A stretch of DNA of 7,004 nt from Rubrivivax sp. (GTDB lineage: Bacteria > Pseudomonadota > Gammaproteobacteria > Burkholderiales > Burkholderiaceae_C), in the NCBI GenBank assembly GCA_027484885.1, contig JAIXSD010000595.1:1-7004 (forward strand), read 5' to 3'. A program made the translations under genes and the position numbers. Each line of letters opens with the position of its first letter. The first letter of the stretch is position 1. The notes under the pieces are model-generated. The model searched no databases. It was not told the origin of the DNA and saw only the letters and a list, made by a program, of their open reading frames with translations. Shown one piece after another: positions 5,725 through 7,004 of the stretch.

Positions 5725-6669
5725 GTGAACCAGCTCGATCAACTCAAGTCCCTGACCACCGTCGTCGCCGACACCGGCAATTTTCTGCAGCTGGCCCAGT
5801 TCGCGCCGCGCGACGCGACCACCAACCCCTCGCTGATCCTGAAAGCGGTGCAGTCGGCTGACTACGCGCCCCTGCTCAAGGACACCGTGGCCGCCCATCA
5901 GGGCAAGTCGCTGGACGAGATCGTCGACCAGGTGCTGGTGCGCTTCGGTCTGGAAATCCTCAAGGTCGTGCCGGGCCGTGTGTCGACCGAAGTCGATGCC
6001 CGCCTGAGCTTTGACCGCGCCGCCACCGTGGCCCGCGCGCGCCGCATCATGGCCTTGTACGAAGCCGCCGGCATCGGCCGCGAGCGCGTGCTGATCAAGA
6101 TCGCCGCCACCTGGGAAGGCATCCAGGCCGCCGCCGAGCTGGAGCGCGAAGGCATCCACTGCAATCTGACCCTGCTGTTCTCCTTCTGCCAGGCCGTGGC
6201 CTGCGGCGCGGCCGGCATCCAGCTGATCTCGCCTTTCGTTGGCCGCATTTACGACTGGTACAAGAAGAGCGCCGGTGCCGCCTGGGACGAGGCCGCTCAG
6301 GCCGGTGCCAACGATCCGGGCGTCAAGTCGGTGGCGCAGATCTACAACTATTTCAAGAAGCACGGCATCCAGACCGAGGTCATGGGTGCGAGCTTCCGCA
6401 ATGTGGGCCAGATCCAGGCCCTGGCTGGCTGCGATCTGCTGACCATCAGCCCTGATCTGCTGAGCCAGCTCCAGGCCCTGGAAGCGCCGCTGCCGCGCGC
6501 CCTGGATGCCGAGGCTGCACGCGCCGCCGACATTGCTGCTGTTTCCTACGATGAAGCGGGTTTCCGCTTTGCCCTCAACCAGGATGCCATGGCCACCGAG
6601 AAGCTGGCCGAAGGCATCCGCCTGTTTGCCATTGACTCGGCCAAACTGGATCAGATGATCGCGAGTTGA
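5725..6669 (+). CDS. tal: Transaldolase
   Basis: Transfers a three-carbon dihydroxyacetone unit between sedoheptulose 7-phosphate and glyceraldehyde 3-phosphate in the non-oxidative pentose phosphate pathway. From GTG the product is 314 residues, close to E. coli TalB (317), with the TalA/TalB type of sequence throughout. Visible active-site elements are Asp16 in TTVVADTG (11-18), Asn34 in ATTNPSLIL (31-39), Glu89 in [12 protein letters not shown] (84-95) and the Schiff-base Lys125 in VLIKIAATW (122-130). [23 protein letters not shown] and VMGASFRN further along are also family-typical. The GTG start is supported by GGAG 6 nt upstream. pgi begins 2 nt after the stop, so the two are almost certainly one operon. 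A terminator-like hairpin lies immediately before the ribosome site. Confidence 0.97.
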   Translation: MNQLDQLKSLTTVVADTGNFLQLAQFAPRDATTNPSLILKAVQSADYAPLLKDTVAAHQGKSLDEIVDQVLVRFGLEILKVVPGRVSTEVDARLSFDRAATVARARRIMALYEAAGIGRERVLIKIAATWEGIQAAAELEREGIHCNLTLLFSFCQAVACGAAGIQLISPFVGRIYDWYKKSAGAAWDEAAQAGANDPGVKSVAQIYNYFKKHGIQTEVMGASFRNVGQIQALAGCDLLTISPDLLSQLQALEAPLPRALDAEAARAADIAAVSYDEAGFRFALNQDAMATEKLAEGIRLFAIDSAKLDQMIAS

Positions 6670-6671
6670 AG

Positions 6672-7004
6672 ATGTCCCTAGCACCGCATCTGCGTTGTGA
6701 CCAAAGCCCGGCCTGGGCCGCTCTGACTGAGCGTTATCAGGCGAGCGGCCAGCATTTCGATCTGCGCCAGGCCTTTGCGGCCGAGCCGGCGCGTTTCGAA
6801 ACCTGGTCGCTGCAAGCACCCGAGGTGTTTGCCGATCTCTCCAAGAACCGCATCGACACGCCCACCCTGCAGCTGCTGCTGCAGCTGGCGCGCGATTGCG
6901 GCCTGGAGGCTCAACGCGATGCGCTGCTGGCCGGCGCGCCGGTCAACCTGACCGAGGGCCGCGCCGTGCTGCACACGGCCCTGCGTGCGCCTGCGGGCCA
7001 GGGC
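6672..7004 (+). CDS. pgi: Glucose-6-phosphate isomerase (3' partial)
   Basis: Interconverts glucose 6-phosphate and fructose 6-phosphate. The frame is open from ATG 6672 to the window edge, giving 111 residues of an enzyme usually about 550 long. The N-terminal signature agrees with bacterial Pgi: WAALTERYQ (15-23), FADLSKNRI (53-61) matching the E. coli VDYSKNRI region, and NLTEGRAVLHTALR (92-105) matching NRTENRAVLHVALR. The catalytic residues lie beyond the window. The start is 2 nt after the tal stop with only a weak ribosome site, so translation coupled to tal is likely. With zwf divergent on the other side of tal, both enzymes acting on glucose 6-phosphate are encoded in one locus. Confidence 0.94.
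   Translation, partial: MSLAPHLRCDQSPAWAALTERYQASGQHFDLRQAFAAEPARFETWSLQAPEVFADLSKNRIDTPTLQLLLQLARDCGLEAQRDALLAGAPVNLTEGRAVLHTALRAPAGQG

Noticed and set aside
5653..6819. Long - strand open frame (388 codons) opposite tal and the start of pgi
   Set aside because: Antisense shadow of tal, with compositionally odd product and no recognisable domain; tal motifs on the + strand are complete.
6865..6887. CTGCAG/CAGCTG palindromic repeats in pgi
   Set aside because: Explained by consecutive Leu and Gln codons (LQLLLQL) in the coding sequence.

Overview
The window is a high-GC chromosomal segment with strong G/C bias at third codon positions. The protein sequences and gene orders look like a betaproteobacterium, most likely Burkholderiales. 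That placement is inferred from protein character and from mlaA sitting inside the mla operon; no rRNA or other marker is present to confirm it.

Left part (1-3089, + strand): the distal part of an mla operon for phospholipid transport between the membranes, in the order mlaE (5' end cut off by the window edge), mlaD, mlaA (vacJ), mlaC, mlaB. MlaE, MlaD and MlaB are inner-membrane complex components. MlaC is the periplasmic carrier and MlaA the outer-membrane lipoprotein, so apart from the ATPase MlaF (expected just upstream) the whole pathway is encoded as one unit. mlaD and mlaA overlap by ATGA. A strong GC hairpin lies in the 129-nt mlaA-mlaC gap.

Middle part (3135-5496, - strand): zwf (glucose-6-phosphate dehydrogenase) followed after 49 nt by hexR, an RpiR-family regulator of glucose catabolism. 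They converge on the mla operon, and a GC-rich hairpin sits between the two converging gene ends.

Right part (5725-7004, + strand): tal (transaldolase) and, 2 nt later, pgi (glucose-6-phosphate isomerase, cut off by the right edge), divergent from zwf. Together zwf, tal and pgi handle the glucose-6-phosphate node (pentose phosphate / Entner-Doudoroff entry, sugar-phosphate recycling), with hexR as the probable local regulator.

The 228-nt zwf-tal intergenic region (5497-5724) is the most interesting non-coding stretch. It holds a plausible sigma70 promoter toward tal, an imperfect HexR-like palindrome in that promoter's spacer, a perfect inverted repeat in the zwf leader, and a terminator-like hairpin directly before the tal ribosome binding site. 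The two inverted repeats share GGTTC/GAACC arms with nearly the same spacing. I see no mobile element, CRISPR array, tRNA, rRNA or clearly novel multigene system; the genes are well-known core functions and the novelty, if any, is regulatory.
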